Source: Pegoplata infirma
Taxonomy: Eukaryota; Arthropoda; Insecta; Diptera; Anthomyiidae
Reading direction: 5' to 3'
NCBI GenBank assembly: GCA_963921195.1
Contig: OY992536.1
Location: 285,095,530-285,159,529, forward strand
Length of the DNA stretch: 64,000 bases
Within the stretch, counting starts at the first letter, position 1. Each line of letters opens with the position of its first letter. Made by a program: the position numbers and the translations under genes. Under the pieces are notes generated by a model that had not been told where the DNA came from, ran no database searches, and saw nothing but the letters and a program-made list of their open reading frames with translations. This document shows, piece by piece, positions 54,845-64,000 of this stretch.

Positions 54845-55310
54845 AAAAATTACGTTTTTCATAGGTTGGTTTAGTTCTTCAAGGGAAAACTTTATTCCCC
54901 CTAGGCCAATTTTGCCCATTTACGAACTTAGCCTGCTGACGATCATAAGACATATTCGTGACAAATTTCAAGAGTCTAGCTTTTTTACTTTGGACTGATT
55001 CTAGATACAAGCGTTCAAGTTTTCCTGATCATTGTTTTAAGAGATTGAAAAAGTACCAAAGTAAAATTTTTAAAAAGTCCAAATTTTACTCTTTACCCAT
55101 CTTTTTGCCCCTTGAAATAGAAATTTGCAAAAGCTATAGAAATTTTGCAAAAGCTACTTCTTTATAACATTTTTTTTACTGAATGATGCTAGATTTAAAA
55201 TTTCAAGTTTTTAGCATCATTGTTTTAAGAGATCGATATTTTAATGTGTTACACACGGAATGACAAAGTGAGTATACTCTATATGGTGGTTGGAGTGTAT
55301 AAAAAAAATG
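54845..55310 (+). mobile_element. DINE-like fragment with Helitron-type insert
   Basis: 'GCCCATTTACGAACTTAGCC' and 'TTTACTTTGGACTG' (54845-54995), and the end 'TGACAAAGTGAGTATACTCT' and 'GGTTGGAGTGTATAAAAA' (55235-55305), belong to the CCCATTTACGAA subfamily. About 240 bp between them match reversed Helitron array units. Confidence 0.5.
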
Positions 55311-56650
55311 TTTTTCATAAAAACATTTCATTTTGTTCCCTGTTTCATTACATTCGTTCCCTTTTATTCCTTTAAGGGGGTTTAAGCTCACTAGATATCT
55401 TTTGAGAGTATCGGGTCTAATAAGGCCAATTTTCTTGTATTTCCATTTCCTCCCAATCCTTTATTTTTTAATGATTTAGTTTTTTACTGGAGGATCCTAA
55501 ATACAAAACTACAAGTTTTTCTGATTATTTTTTTAAGAGATCAAAAAAGTGCCAATGGAAAATTTTTAAAAAGCACCAATTTTTTCTTAATACCCGTCTT
55601 TTTGCCACTTGGAATAGAAATTTGTAAAACTTTTTTTCAGAAATATTTTTTTTTCACTGAATAATCTTAGAATTAAAAATTTTAAGTTTTTAGCATCACT
55701 GTTTTAGGAGATCGAATCAGATTCAAATATCAAATTGTTATGACCAATATTTCAAGAGATGGAAAAAGTACCAATTTTTACCATCTCGAAATTAAAAATT
55801 TCTAAAAAGTACTTTTGTCAGAATGGGATGATGAAAAAAGTACCAGGAGATGGAAAAATACCAATCTACACTCATATAAATATGTTAGTATTCCTTACAA
55901 AAAAGTCTGTTACCATTACTAATAAAGTTTTCAATTTGTGCCCGATAACTTTTTCAGTTACCATTACAAACTTTGGTTTTCAAAAATTAGTAATCTTCAA
56001 AATACTAAAAAAATTAGTATTACTAAATTATTCTGTACAATTTCTGTAAAATAAATTTTAAAACCCGGTTGTAAAAATTAATATTTTTTTTTTGTAAAAA
56101 AATGTAAATTGTTTATTTATAACTTTTATATTTTTTTAACAATGTGTATACTGTGCGCTTGGTGGTTGTCATCAATTATTACTCAGTTGTTGTAAGTAAA
56201 AAATAGAAAAAAATAATATTTAATTATAATTTCTTTTTTTCTAGAAAAAAAACACGAAATTTACAAACTAATTTTGTAAAATTTACAAAAAAAATATCAA
56301 AATTTTGTAGGATAATTTTTAAAAAATTAACTGAAAAAATTATTAAAAAATCAGTAAAAAATCAATAGTTTGTAACGCGAGTTTACAAAAAATAACTACT
56401 AAAAAATAATTTTTTAGTAAGAATTAGTAAAAAACCTGTAAAGTTGGGTTACAAACCATTTTACAAACTTTTTTACTGACGTATTTTTTTGAGTGTACCA
56501 ATTTTTACCATCTTGCAATTGAAACTTTCTAAAAAGCACTTGGTCAAATAAAAAGTACCAAAGTACACTTTTTTGCCCCTTTATCTAATTTCTTGTAAAT
56601 TTTAAATATACATTTCAAATTTCAAGTCTTTAGCTTCAACTGTTTGAGCG
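55310..56650 (-). repeat. Reversed Helitron-type array fragment
   Basis: 'GTTCCCTGTTTCATTACATT', 'AAAAAGTACCAATTTTTACC' and 'TTTGCCCCTTTATCTAATTT' are reverse complements of the array/3' region seen at 40500 and 62340. It is interrupted by the TA-flanked element at 55869-56495. No termini. Confidence 0.5.
55869..56495. mobile_element. 627-bp MITE-like element, CACTCA/TGAGTG ends, TA target
   Basis: CACTCATATAAATATGTTAG at the left, 'GTATTTTTTTGAGTG' at the right, flanked by TA (55867-55868 and 56496-56497). The interior has many 'TAGTAATT', 'AAAAATTAGTA' and 'TTTACAAA' palindromes. Same end type as 54126, so likely the same Tc1/mariner-like group. Inserted in a Helitron array. Confidence 0.65.
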
Positions 56651-57015
56651 ATGAAGAATCATATATATTTGTCTCAGAATCTAAAAAAAAAATCTATGGA
56701 AAATCGCTCAGAATCTTTAAGCTTGTCGATAGAAAAACGTTTTCAAAATCTGTATGGAAAACTTATCAGAATCTGTATTTTTTCCTTTTATTAAAATGGT
56801 TTGTGTCTTAAGTCTTTTGTTTAAATTGAATTTTAACATAGATTTTTTTCTTTTAAAAAAATCTTCTGATGTTTCACTGTAATTGATTATTCTTTTTATC
56901 TCAAGTTTGTGTCTTAAGTCTTTAGTTTTTATATTATTTTCTTATGTTTTAAATTTTGTTCTTTGTAATTAAAGCTTTTTGTCTTTAAATAAACATTATT
57001 TTTTACCCATTTTAG

Positions 57016-57163
57016 GAAGCAAATGATCATTGCACTCCCTCACCCTGTTTGGTAGGCGGTTGTTTAAATACACCCGGCAGCTATTATTGCCATTGTCCAC
57101 CTGGAAGAGCAGGCAAACATTGTGAACAAACCAGACCAATGTGTAATCAGCCTCATTGTGATG
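57016..57163 (+). CDS. Ser: Serrate exon F: EGF9 and start of EGF10
   Basis: Phase 0 start with EAND, then EGF9 ([12 protein letters not shown] ... [14 protein letters not shown]). EGF10 opens with [11 protein letters not shown]9 has a shortened C2-C3 loop (LVGG), as in Drosophila. Acceptor TTTTAG ends at 57015 and donor GTAAGT is at 57164, leaving a lone G that joins AT of the next exon as Asp. Residues agree closely with Drosophila Serrate at this position, including PSPC, LNTP and AGKHCEQ. Confidence 0.95.
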
Positions 57164-57672
57164 GTAAGTTTAACAAAAATTTACAGAAATTGATAAATTA
57201 AACCTATTTAAAAGCACCTATTCCTCGATTTACGCGATATTTTTGTAACAGTTGTATAATAAGAAATAAAATTAATTTCTAATCAATTTTTTTTAAGTAA
57301 TTTTTTAAATATTTTTGAGTTTAACTTTTCATATAAAAAAACAGAATCGGTTTAAATCAGATCGTTTTAGTTTTAAGCTCATATTTGGCCTACACAGTAC
57401 AAAAATTGTATTGTTGGCTTTTTTCAATTAAAATATTGTCACATTAAAAAATAATTTAATTGTATTGACAAACTTTGGTATTATATAATTTTATTTGTCA
57501 ATACAATTAAACATTTTGTTAATATGACAACGATTCAATTGAAACCAACAATAATTTTTTTTCAGTGTACCTGACAAAAAAATGTGTGTAATCAAGGTAT
57601 AGGTGTAAATGGTTATTTTTTACAGCTCATTTAATTTCTTTGTATTTTTTTTTTTAACTCTTAATTTTACAG
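57164..57672 (+). other. Ser intron 6 (509 bp)
   Basis: The only short intron in the window. Donor GTAAGT, acceptor TTTTACAG. About a third of it is one MITE (57393-57567). The rest is A+T-rich. Confidence 0.92.
57393..57567. mobile_element. 175-bp MITE, CACAGT/CAGTG ends, TA target
   Basis: Left CACAGTACAAAAATTGTATT with GTTGG, right CCAACAATAATTTTTTTTCA with GTG, flanked by TA at 57391-57392 and 57568-57569. The interior also mirrors ('TTTAATTGTATTGACAAA' / 'TTTGTCAATACAATTAAA'), so the whole element folds on itself. Tc1/mariner-type target. It ends about 105 bp before the exon G acceptor. Confidence 0.7.
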
Positions 57673-57807
57673 ATGGTTGTTTTGCTAATTCTACCATTAA
57701 TACATCAAAAAATTTACCCTGTTCTGGTCATGGTGCTTGTGAAATGGGTGATGTGGGTACATTTTGTAAATGCCATACTGGTTATACCGGCACATTTTGT
57801 GAGCACA
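57673..57807 (+). CDS. Ser: Serrate exon G: rest of EGF10 with a short insert
   Basis: Continues EGF10: [20 protein letters not shown], then [22 protein letters not shown] and EH. EGF10 is the third Serrate repeat known to be interrupted. Here the insert is only about 10 residues (STINTSKNL), whereas Drosophila has a longer Thr-rich stretch at this point. Acceptor CAG at 57670-57672, donor GTAAGT at 57808. The lone terminal A joins AT of the next exon as Asn. An apparent ATG at 57609 upstream lies in the intron and is not a start. Confidence 0.95.
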
Positions 57808-59155
57808 GTAAGTATTTGTAGTATTTGTTTTATTGTTAATTTACTTTTTTTTTGAAGATTTTTGTAAATATTGTGAGATTTTTTGTATTGTCTATAACTA
57901 AAATTTAAAACATGTCTGTGTGTGTCTTTTTTTTTTTTTTTTTTTTTCTTGTGTAAATGTCTATATTTTTATGTTAAACATTCGTATTAACAAGTTTTTT
58001 GGTGTATGATTTTTTTTACGATTTGAAAATGGCTTGATTAACAATCTAAAGATGCTGTTAATCAGTTGTTAATAAAAACAAATTAATCATTCAATCATAA
58101 AAATAAATTAGATATAGACAGTTCAAAATATATGCATAAGTTAAAGACGTTAGATTTTAACCGAAAAAAACTATAATGAAAATTTAAATGCTTTCACACA
58201 CACGTTTTTGATAAAAGTTTCATATTTAAATTTCTAATGAATTTTGAGAGATGTTATTTTTTTGATTTTTAGGGGTTTTTGTGTTCAATCAAATGTGAAT
58301 TTATTCATGAAGAAAATTGTTTATGTTAAGTTAGTGAATGAGAAAACTTAAAAATAATAATAAATTGGGTTAATGTTTTTGAAGAAGCTACAGAAGTTAG
58401 ATGCAAAATTTATATTTTGTTTTTTTTTTCTTTGCTTAAATTATTTTTGATATTTTATCAAAGTTTGTGTGTTAAGTCTTTTGTTTTTAAGAAAAGGAAA
58501 CAGATTTTGGTTTTAAGAGCTACAGAACTTAGATGCGAAATTTATATATATTTTTTTTTTTGCAAAAATTCTTTTTTATATTTTATCAAAGTTTGTGTCT
58601 TATGTCTTTTGTTTTTAAGAAAAAGGGACAGATTTTTTTATCTATATATATAAAAGAGTAATGTGACTGACTGACTGACTGACATACTCATTCACCTTCG
58701 CCCAGCCCAAACCGCTGAACCTAGAGACTTGAAATTTGGACTGAAGGTCCACCTCCCGGAATATAGATCCACTAAGGCTGGATTTTTGCCAATGTTGATT
58801 CTAAGGGGGTAAAAAGGGTAAAAAAACTGTACTTTTGGTACCTTTTATATCTCCTGAAATAATGGGCATAGAGACTTGAAATTTGGACTGTATGTTCACA
58901 TCCTCTAATATAGATCTAATAAGGCTGGATTTTGCCAATGCTGATTCTAAGGGGTAAAATGGGTAAAAAACTATACTTTTGGTACATTTTATATTTTCTT
59001 AAATAATGGTCATAGAAACTTAAAATTTGCAATGTATGTTCACCTCCCGGAAAAAATATTCACCAAGGCTGGGTTTTTGCCAATGTTGACTCTACGGGGG
59101 TGAAATGGAAAAAAAGTGTACTTTTGGTACTTTTTATATTTTACTGAAATAATGG

Positions 59156-59820
59156 TACCTTTTATAAAAAGTACCTTTTATAAAAAGTACCTTTTATAAA
59201 AAGTACCTTTTATAAAAAGTACCTATTATAAAAAGTACCTTTTATAAAAAGTACCTTTTATAAAAAGAACCTTTTATAAAAACTACCTTTTATAAAAAGT
59301 ACCTTTTATAAAAAGTACCTTTTATAAAAAGTACCTTTTATAAAAAGTACCTTTTATAAAAAGTACCTTTTATAAAAAGTACCTTTTATAAAAAGTACCT
59401 TTTATAAAAAGTACCTTTAATAAAAAGTACCTTTTATAAAAAGTACCTTTTATAAAAAGTACCTTTTATAAAAAGTACCTTTTATAAAAAGTACCTTTTA
59501 TAAAAAAAAAACTTTTATAAAAAGTACCTTTTATAAAAAGTACCTTTTTATAAAAAGTACCTTTTATAAAAAGTACCTTTTATAAAAAGTAACTTTTATA
59601 AAAAGTAACTTTTATAAAAAGTACCTTTTATAAAAAGTACCTTTTATAAAAAGTACCTTTTATAAAAAGTACCGTTTATAAAAAGTACCATTTATAAAAA
59701 GTACCTTTTATAAAAAGTAACCTTTATAAAAAGTACCTTTTATAAAAGGTATCTTTTATAAAAAGTACCTTTTATAAAAAGTACCTTTTATAAAAAGTAC
59801 CTTTTATAAAAAGTACCTTT
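59156..59820 (+). repeat. 16-bp satellite, ~41 copies of TACCTTTTATAAAAAG
   Basis: Same 16-mer as at 10720-11745, with more substitutions per unit (for example AACTACC, AGTAACTT and a poly-A expansion near 59505). It is interrupted at its right end by the hAT-like element. The last units resume at 61918-61945 beyond it. Confidence 0.95.
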
Positions 59821-59828
59821 TGTGAAAG

Positions 59829-61909
59829 CAGTGGCGGGTACAGCTTTTGGGTTTGGGGGGGGAATTTTTTTTTTTTACTTCGAAAAAAAATTATAAATTT
59901 ACCTATGTTGGACGGGCAAAAACAGGGATTCTTTTTTTGATAAAATCATCAAATTCAAAAGTTTTTGCTGTAGGAGGTTTGTTTTTTCATGATCATAAGT
60001 ATTTCGTTTAGATCATTTTGTTTTAATTTGTCTAAAATGAAAATTGTACATTTTCGTATACATAGAAATACTCTCAGATTCTAACAAATTTGACGCATAA
60101 AAAGTCAAAATCTAAGACTTCTTCTTTACAAAAAATGTCTCAAAATCTGAGACTTTTTTTGTATAAAAAATTTTCAGATTCTAACTTTTTTCCACAAAAA
60201 AATCTAAGATTCTGAAACCTTTTATAGAAAGTATCTTATATTTTAAAGCATTTTTAATATATTTTTCTTATAGAAAAGGTCTCAAGTTAGTATATTTGTT
60301 TCGTACTGAAAAAAATGTATATTCTGAGACCTTTTTTCTATAGAAAAAGTTTCAGATTCTGAGACTTTTTTCCTAAAGAAAGAGTTATAAATTCTCAGAC
60401 CTTTTTCCTATAGAAAAAGTCTCAGATTCTTAGACCTTTTTTTGTGAAAAAAGTCTCTGATTCTGAGACCTTTTTCCTATAGAAAAAGTTTCAGATTCTT
60501 AGACCTTGATCTTTTTAGAAAAAGTCCCAGATTCTGAGACCTTATTCCTAAAAAAGTCTCATATTCTCAGACCTTTTTCCCATAGAAAAAGTGTTAGATT
60601 CTGAGAGCTTTTTCTTATAGATTTTCCTAAAGAAAAAGTCTCAGATTCTAAGACCCTATTCCTATAGAAAAAGTCTGAGATTGTGAAACTCTTTCTAAAA
60701 GAAAAGGTACCAGATTATGAGACCTTTTCTTAGCTATAGTCTAAGTATGAGTATAAGATTCTGTCACTTTTTTTCTAAGATTTTGAGACCTTTTTCCTAT
60801 AGAAAAAGTCCTAGATTTTGAGACCTGTTTCCTATAGAAAAAGTCTCAGATTCTGAGACATTTTCCCTATAGAAAAAGTCTTTAATTCTGGGATTCTGAG
60901 ACCTTATTCCTATAAAAAAGTCTTAGATTCTAACAATAAGACCTTTTTCCAGAAGAAAAAGTCTCAGATTCTGTGACCTTCATCCAATTGAGAAAGTTTA
61001 TACTTCTGAGACTTTTTTTCACCAAAAAAAAGTCTCTGACTTTGAGACATTTTTCTTTTTAAAAAAGACTAAGATTCTGAGACCTTTTTCCTTAGAATAA
61101 GTCTGAAATTAAGAGATTCTGATACCTTTTTCCCATAGAAAAAGTCTCAGATTCTTATGCCTTTTTCATTTCGAAAAAGTCTCAGATTCTTATACCTTTT
61201 TCTTTTCAAAAAAGTATCAGATTCTGCGACCGTTTTCCTATAAATAAGTCTCAAATTTTAAGACCCATAGAGAAATACTCAGATTCTGAGACTTTTAGAA
61301 TTTGTGAATTCTTCTTCAAAAATCCGAAAAAGAAAATTTTTTAGAATGTAATAAATTTTAGAGTTTCTCTGCACCTTTTCTATAAAAAAAAGTCTCAGAA
61401 TCTGGAAACTTTTTAATATGTCTCAGATTCTAAGACCTTTTTTCTTATAGAATAAGTCTCGAATTCCGACACATTTTTTCTATAGAAAAGTCTCAGATTT
61501 TTTACAAAGAAAAAATTTTCAATCCTCAAATATTTTCTTTTAGGGATTTTTGTAGAAAAATTCTCAAAATATAAGTACTATTAAAAGATACCCAAATTCA
61601 TAATAAGATTGACATATATTTTTTCACAGAAAATTTTCAGATTGAGTCACATTTTTTCCTTTAAAAATTTAAAAATTTTCCCTATAAAAATTTTCAGAAT
61701 TTTTTATATGAAAAATTTTCGGATTTCGAGATAATTTTCATTCGGAATTTTTTTTTTTAAATTTCCTTCTTTCTTTTTTTCTCCTTTTTCTTCCTTTTTC
61801 TTTCTTTTTTTCTTTTTTTTTCTCTTTTTTTCCTCTTTTTTTTTCTTTCTGAAATTCGGTCTGGGGGGGAAATTTCCCCTTTTTCCCCCCCCCCTTGTAC
61901 CCGCGCATG
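59829..61909. mobile_element. hAT-like element with 8-bp TSD and internal palindromic repeats
   Basis: Flanked by a perfect TGTGAAAG at 59821-59828 and 61910-61917. Ends CAGTGGCGGGTACA and, read inward from the right, CATGCGCGGGTACA (11 of 14 identical), followed by G-rich/C-rich blocks (GGGTTTGGGGGGGGAA; CCCCCCCCCC). The 2,081-bp interior is mostly a ~40-bp repeat. No transposase. Inserted in the 16-bp satellite of the Helitron, so it is the later event. Confidence 0.8.
60080..61510. repeat. ~40-bp palindromic repeat inside the hAT-like element
   Basis: More than 25 diverged units of the type 'TCTCAGATTCTGAGACCTTT' followed by 'TTCCTATAGAAAAAG'. AGATTCTGAG / CTCAGATT and CTATAG are self-complementary, so long hairpins are possible. 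The same words form the array at 41785-45050 in intron 5, and short stretches near 51180 and 56650. Confidence 0.8.
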
Positions 61910-63055
61910 TGTGAAAGGTACCTTCTATAAAAAGTACGTTTTGTTAAAAGTACCGAAAGTACACTTTTTGGTACTTTTTTTTTTTCTGAAATAATAATCA
62001 TAGAAACTTGAAATTGGAAAAGGTTCCAAAAAATAAAATGGTCACAGAAACTTAAAATTTGGAATGTAAAATCCTTCGGTGAAAAAAAAGATGTGGAAAA
62101 GTACTTTTTGGAAATTCCGTTTCTAAACGGGGATAAAAAGTACTTTTAATATTTGCTGAAACAATGATCCTATATAATTGAAATATGGAGTATAGGATAC
62201 TTCGGAGAAGAAAAAACATTCTGGAGGAGGTACTTTTTGGAAATTCCGTTTCTAATGGGGGTAATACTTAAAGTGTACTCATGGTACTTTTTTTGTTCCT
62301 ATAATAATGACCTTAGAAGAAGGAGATGAATTGGAAATGAAATGGAGTAGAACGGGGAACAAAATGGAATAGAGCAGGGAACAATATGGAATGATATTTT
62401 TTACTCAAATTTTTCGTGTTTAGCTTTTTTCTCCATATTTTTTCCCTCTATATATTTTTTCACTGACATATTTATTTACTCAAAATCCAAAATCCCGACA
62501 TAAGGGCTCGAAAATTGTCAATATATTTTTCCCCCGGAACGAACATGATAACATACCAGCGAAGTTATTCAAATTTTATTGTTTAAATTATTCATTGAAA
62601 TTTTTTTTATGGAAGACTTAAACGTCCACAAGTAAATAAAACAAAGACTACGTAGGGGATTTTTTTGGAAATCGATAGAGTAATCCTGATCCTTCTATTA
62701 TCCAGTATCAACACAACCGGTAACGAAGTACCGGGATGGTAAGCTAGTTATGTATAAATATAAATCCAAACCATTGAAGCTGGAAGCTTGAAATTTGGAA
62801 TGTAGTTTTACCTCTCGGTTAATATATGGATAAAGGCTGGGTTTTTGAAAATTTTGATTCAAAAGGGGGAACTTTGGAGAATTCTACATAATCTGGCGAA
62901 TTTTCTTAAATTAATTCTTCCATATTTATGGAAATTTTTACAAACTTTTTTTAGCCTGTTTGTTTCTTAAGTCTTTTGTTTTTAAAATTTAATAACCCAC
63001 AAAAAAAGAAAATCACCACATAATAACCATTAATTTTCTATTCTTTCCTATTTAG

Positions 63056-63151
63056 ATCTTAATGAATGTTCACCAAATCCTTGTCGTAATGGTGGTATAT
63101 GTTTAGATGGTGATGGTGATTTTACATGTGAATGCCCTTCTGGCTGGACTG
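63056..63151 (+). CDS. Ser: Serrate exon H: most of EGF11
   Basis: AT completes Asn, then [15 protein letters not shown] ... [19 protein letters not shown]11 has the calcium-binding N-L-N-E-C start and the pattern C-x-D-x4-F-x-C-x-C for Asp hydroxylation. Its sixth cysteine lies in the next exon, outside the window. Acceptor AG at 63054-63055, donor GTAAGC at 63152, phase 1. The match to Drosophila ([20 protein letters not shown]) is almost perfect. EGF12-14, the cysteine-rich juxtamembrane part, the membrane span and the tail must follow downstream. Confidence 0.96.
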
Positions 63152-64000
63152 GTAAGCATTAAACTTAACTAACCTTAAAAACATAAAATTCTTTTACCAA
63201 GAACAACATAGTTTTTTTTTTTTTTTTGTATATTTTATAACAAGTAACATTATAAAGCATAAACTACAACACAACAAGTGTATAATAAACGCTTAAAAGA
63301 AAACATAAGCACTTGTTACTTTAACTAAATACAAAAAAAAACCCAACCGCAAAAAGGCAAAACAAAATATATAAAAAAAAAAAATAAACGGCAAACCAGC
63401 CTAGTAACATAACAAACTTCTTAAGCAAACATTAATCATAAGACTAAATCCCTGTTACCATAACATGTTTCATAAGGTAAGGTTAGCAAAAACTTTAAGA
63501 ATAACAGATTTGTAGACTAGCGAATAAAATGAGTTATGGAATTATGGGATAATAAGAACAGCCAGCAACATATGTATAAGCATTAAAGCTTTAAAACTTA
63601 ACTAAAAGTGTAGACAAAATCCTAGTTTAACAAGAAATTTAATTTAGAAAAGAAGAAAAAAAAATTAAAAGGATTTTGTTAATACATTTTAGCAAATTTT
63701 TCAAAACAAAAGACTTAAGCAACAAACTTGTTACTAGTTTTACAGGATACATAAAATAATTAATTTAATGATTAATTTTCTTTTTTAATCATTTTAAAAA
63801 TTTATCAAAACTAAAGACTTAAACAACAAACTTGTTTTTAATTTTCTTTAAAAAACAAAATAAATTTTTGAAACTCATCTTATATTTATTTGTTTAAACT
63901 TCTCACTTTTATATTATTTGCTTAATTGCCTTCATTATTCTTTGTCTAGTTTTTTGTTAAATTTTTTGTTTAATTTCTTTTAAATTTTTTTTAACAAATC
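63152..64000 (+). other. 5' part of the next Ser intron
   Basis: Donor GTAAGC. A+T-rich intron with two reverse-strand copies of the CTTAAG-centred motif at 63703-63730 and 63807-63834, 104 bp apart. No exon or transposon was recognised before the window ends. Confidence 0.85.

Larger units (their letters stand above)
41478..57015 (+). other. Ser intron 5 (15.5 kb)
   Basis: Donor GTATGT, acceptor TTTTAG at 57010-57015. It contains three nested insertion stacks (about 41.8-45.05, 45.06-47.8 and 51.6-54.84 kb), the second palindromic element (48411-49097) and a reversed Helitron fragment (about 55310-56650). Stretches 49112-50690 and 51180-51625 are A+T-rich with no recognised feature except a block-B fragment near 51340-51440. 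No coding exon was found. Confidence 0.9.
58641..62747 (+). mobile_element. Helitron, both termini present, non-coding
   Basis: The 5' end is TC (TCTATATATATAAAAGAG), directly after an A. The 3' end is CTAG at 62744-62747, directly before a T. A hairpin CCGGTA-ACGAAG-TACCGG lies at 62717-62734, ten bases before CTAG. TC...hairpin...CTRR between A and T with no target duplication is the Helitron definition. Inside are 145-bp units (58735-59150), a 16-bp satellite (59156-59820), a 2.1-kb hAT-like insert, and array remnants with 'GGAATAGAGCAGGGAAC'. No RepHel helicase is encoded. Without the insert it would be about 2.0 kb. Confidence 0.8.
57808..63055 (+). other. Ser intron 7 (5.2 kb)
   Basis: Donor GTAAGT, acceptor TTTAG at 63051-63055. 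From 57808 to 58640 it is A+T-rich, with two CTTAAG-motif copies (58461 and 58589). From 58641 to 62747 it is a Helitron holding a hAT-like element. From 62748 to 62880 it has a fragment of a related element ('GAAGCTGGAAGCTTGAAATT'), then a further CTTAAG-motif copy (62957). Confidence 0.9.

Noticed and set aside
57609..57821. Alternative start upstream of exon G
   Set aside because: The hydrophobic-looking start is a T-rich splice tract in intron 6; a CAG acceptor at 57670-57672 fits the phase.
61738..62001. Lys/Glu-rich 87-residue frame
   Set aside because: Reads a TTTCTTTTTCC low-complexity run at the end of a hAT-like element.

Overview
This is an A+T-rich piece of a dipteran nuclear genome. 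It carries the middle of one large gene, the Notch ligand Serrate (Ser), on the + strand. The repeat content is typical of higher flies: DINE-1/mini-me elements with (GTCY)n tracts, a mariner remnant, hAT elements and Helitrons. Introns are much larger than in Drosophila. My inference is a cyclorrhaphan fly, probably a calyptrate (blowfly, muscid or flesh fly); the species cannot be read from the sequence.

Eight internal Ser exons are supported by protein similarity, canonical AG/GT splice sites and fully consistent codon phase: 586-719, 2827-3002, 7984-8266, 34427-34945, 41350-41477, 57016-57163, 57673-57807 and 63056-63151. Together they give 1,619 coding bases (539 complete codons). They run from the last part of EGF repeat 1 to most of EGF repeat 11 of the 14 known in Drosophila Serrate. 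The signal peptide, MNNL and DSL domains lie upstream of the window. EGF 12-14, the cysteine-rich region, the membrane span and the cytoplasmic tail lie downstream. The three Serrate-specific interruptions are recognisable: a Ser-rich insert in EGF4, a Gln/Ala-rich insert in EGF6, and a very short one in EGF10.

The other roughly 62 kb is intron. Intron 1 (720-2826) holds a complete hAT-like element. Intron 2 (3003-7983) holds DINE elements, a foldback element and a 140-bp tandem array. Intron 3 (8267-34426, 26.2 kb) holds a Helitron with a 16-bp satellite, a long TTCGAA-rich array with a composite palindrome inside it, GTGAGT-rich hAT elements, a dead mariner, a tRNA-like sequence, repeated tRNA-Ser-type primer-binding sites and several MITEs. 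Intron 4 (34946-41349) is mostly Helitron-type array. Intron 5 (41478-57015, 15.5 kb) contains three nested insertion stacks. Intron 6 (57164-57672) is short and carries one MITE. Intron 7 (57808-63055) holds an intact-ended 4.1-kb Helitron that contains a 2.1-kb hAT element. No second protein-coding gene was found on either strand.

The least explained signal is a motif of about 27 bp, centred on CTTAAG, that recurs about 25 times in introns 3, 4, 5, 7 and 8, often in pairs 90-340 bp apart. It matches no transposon I recognise. Element boundaries below were read by eye. Those with matching target-site duplications are good to the base; the others are good to tens of bases.
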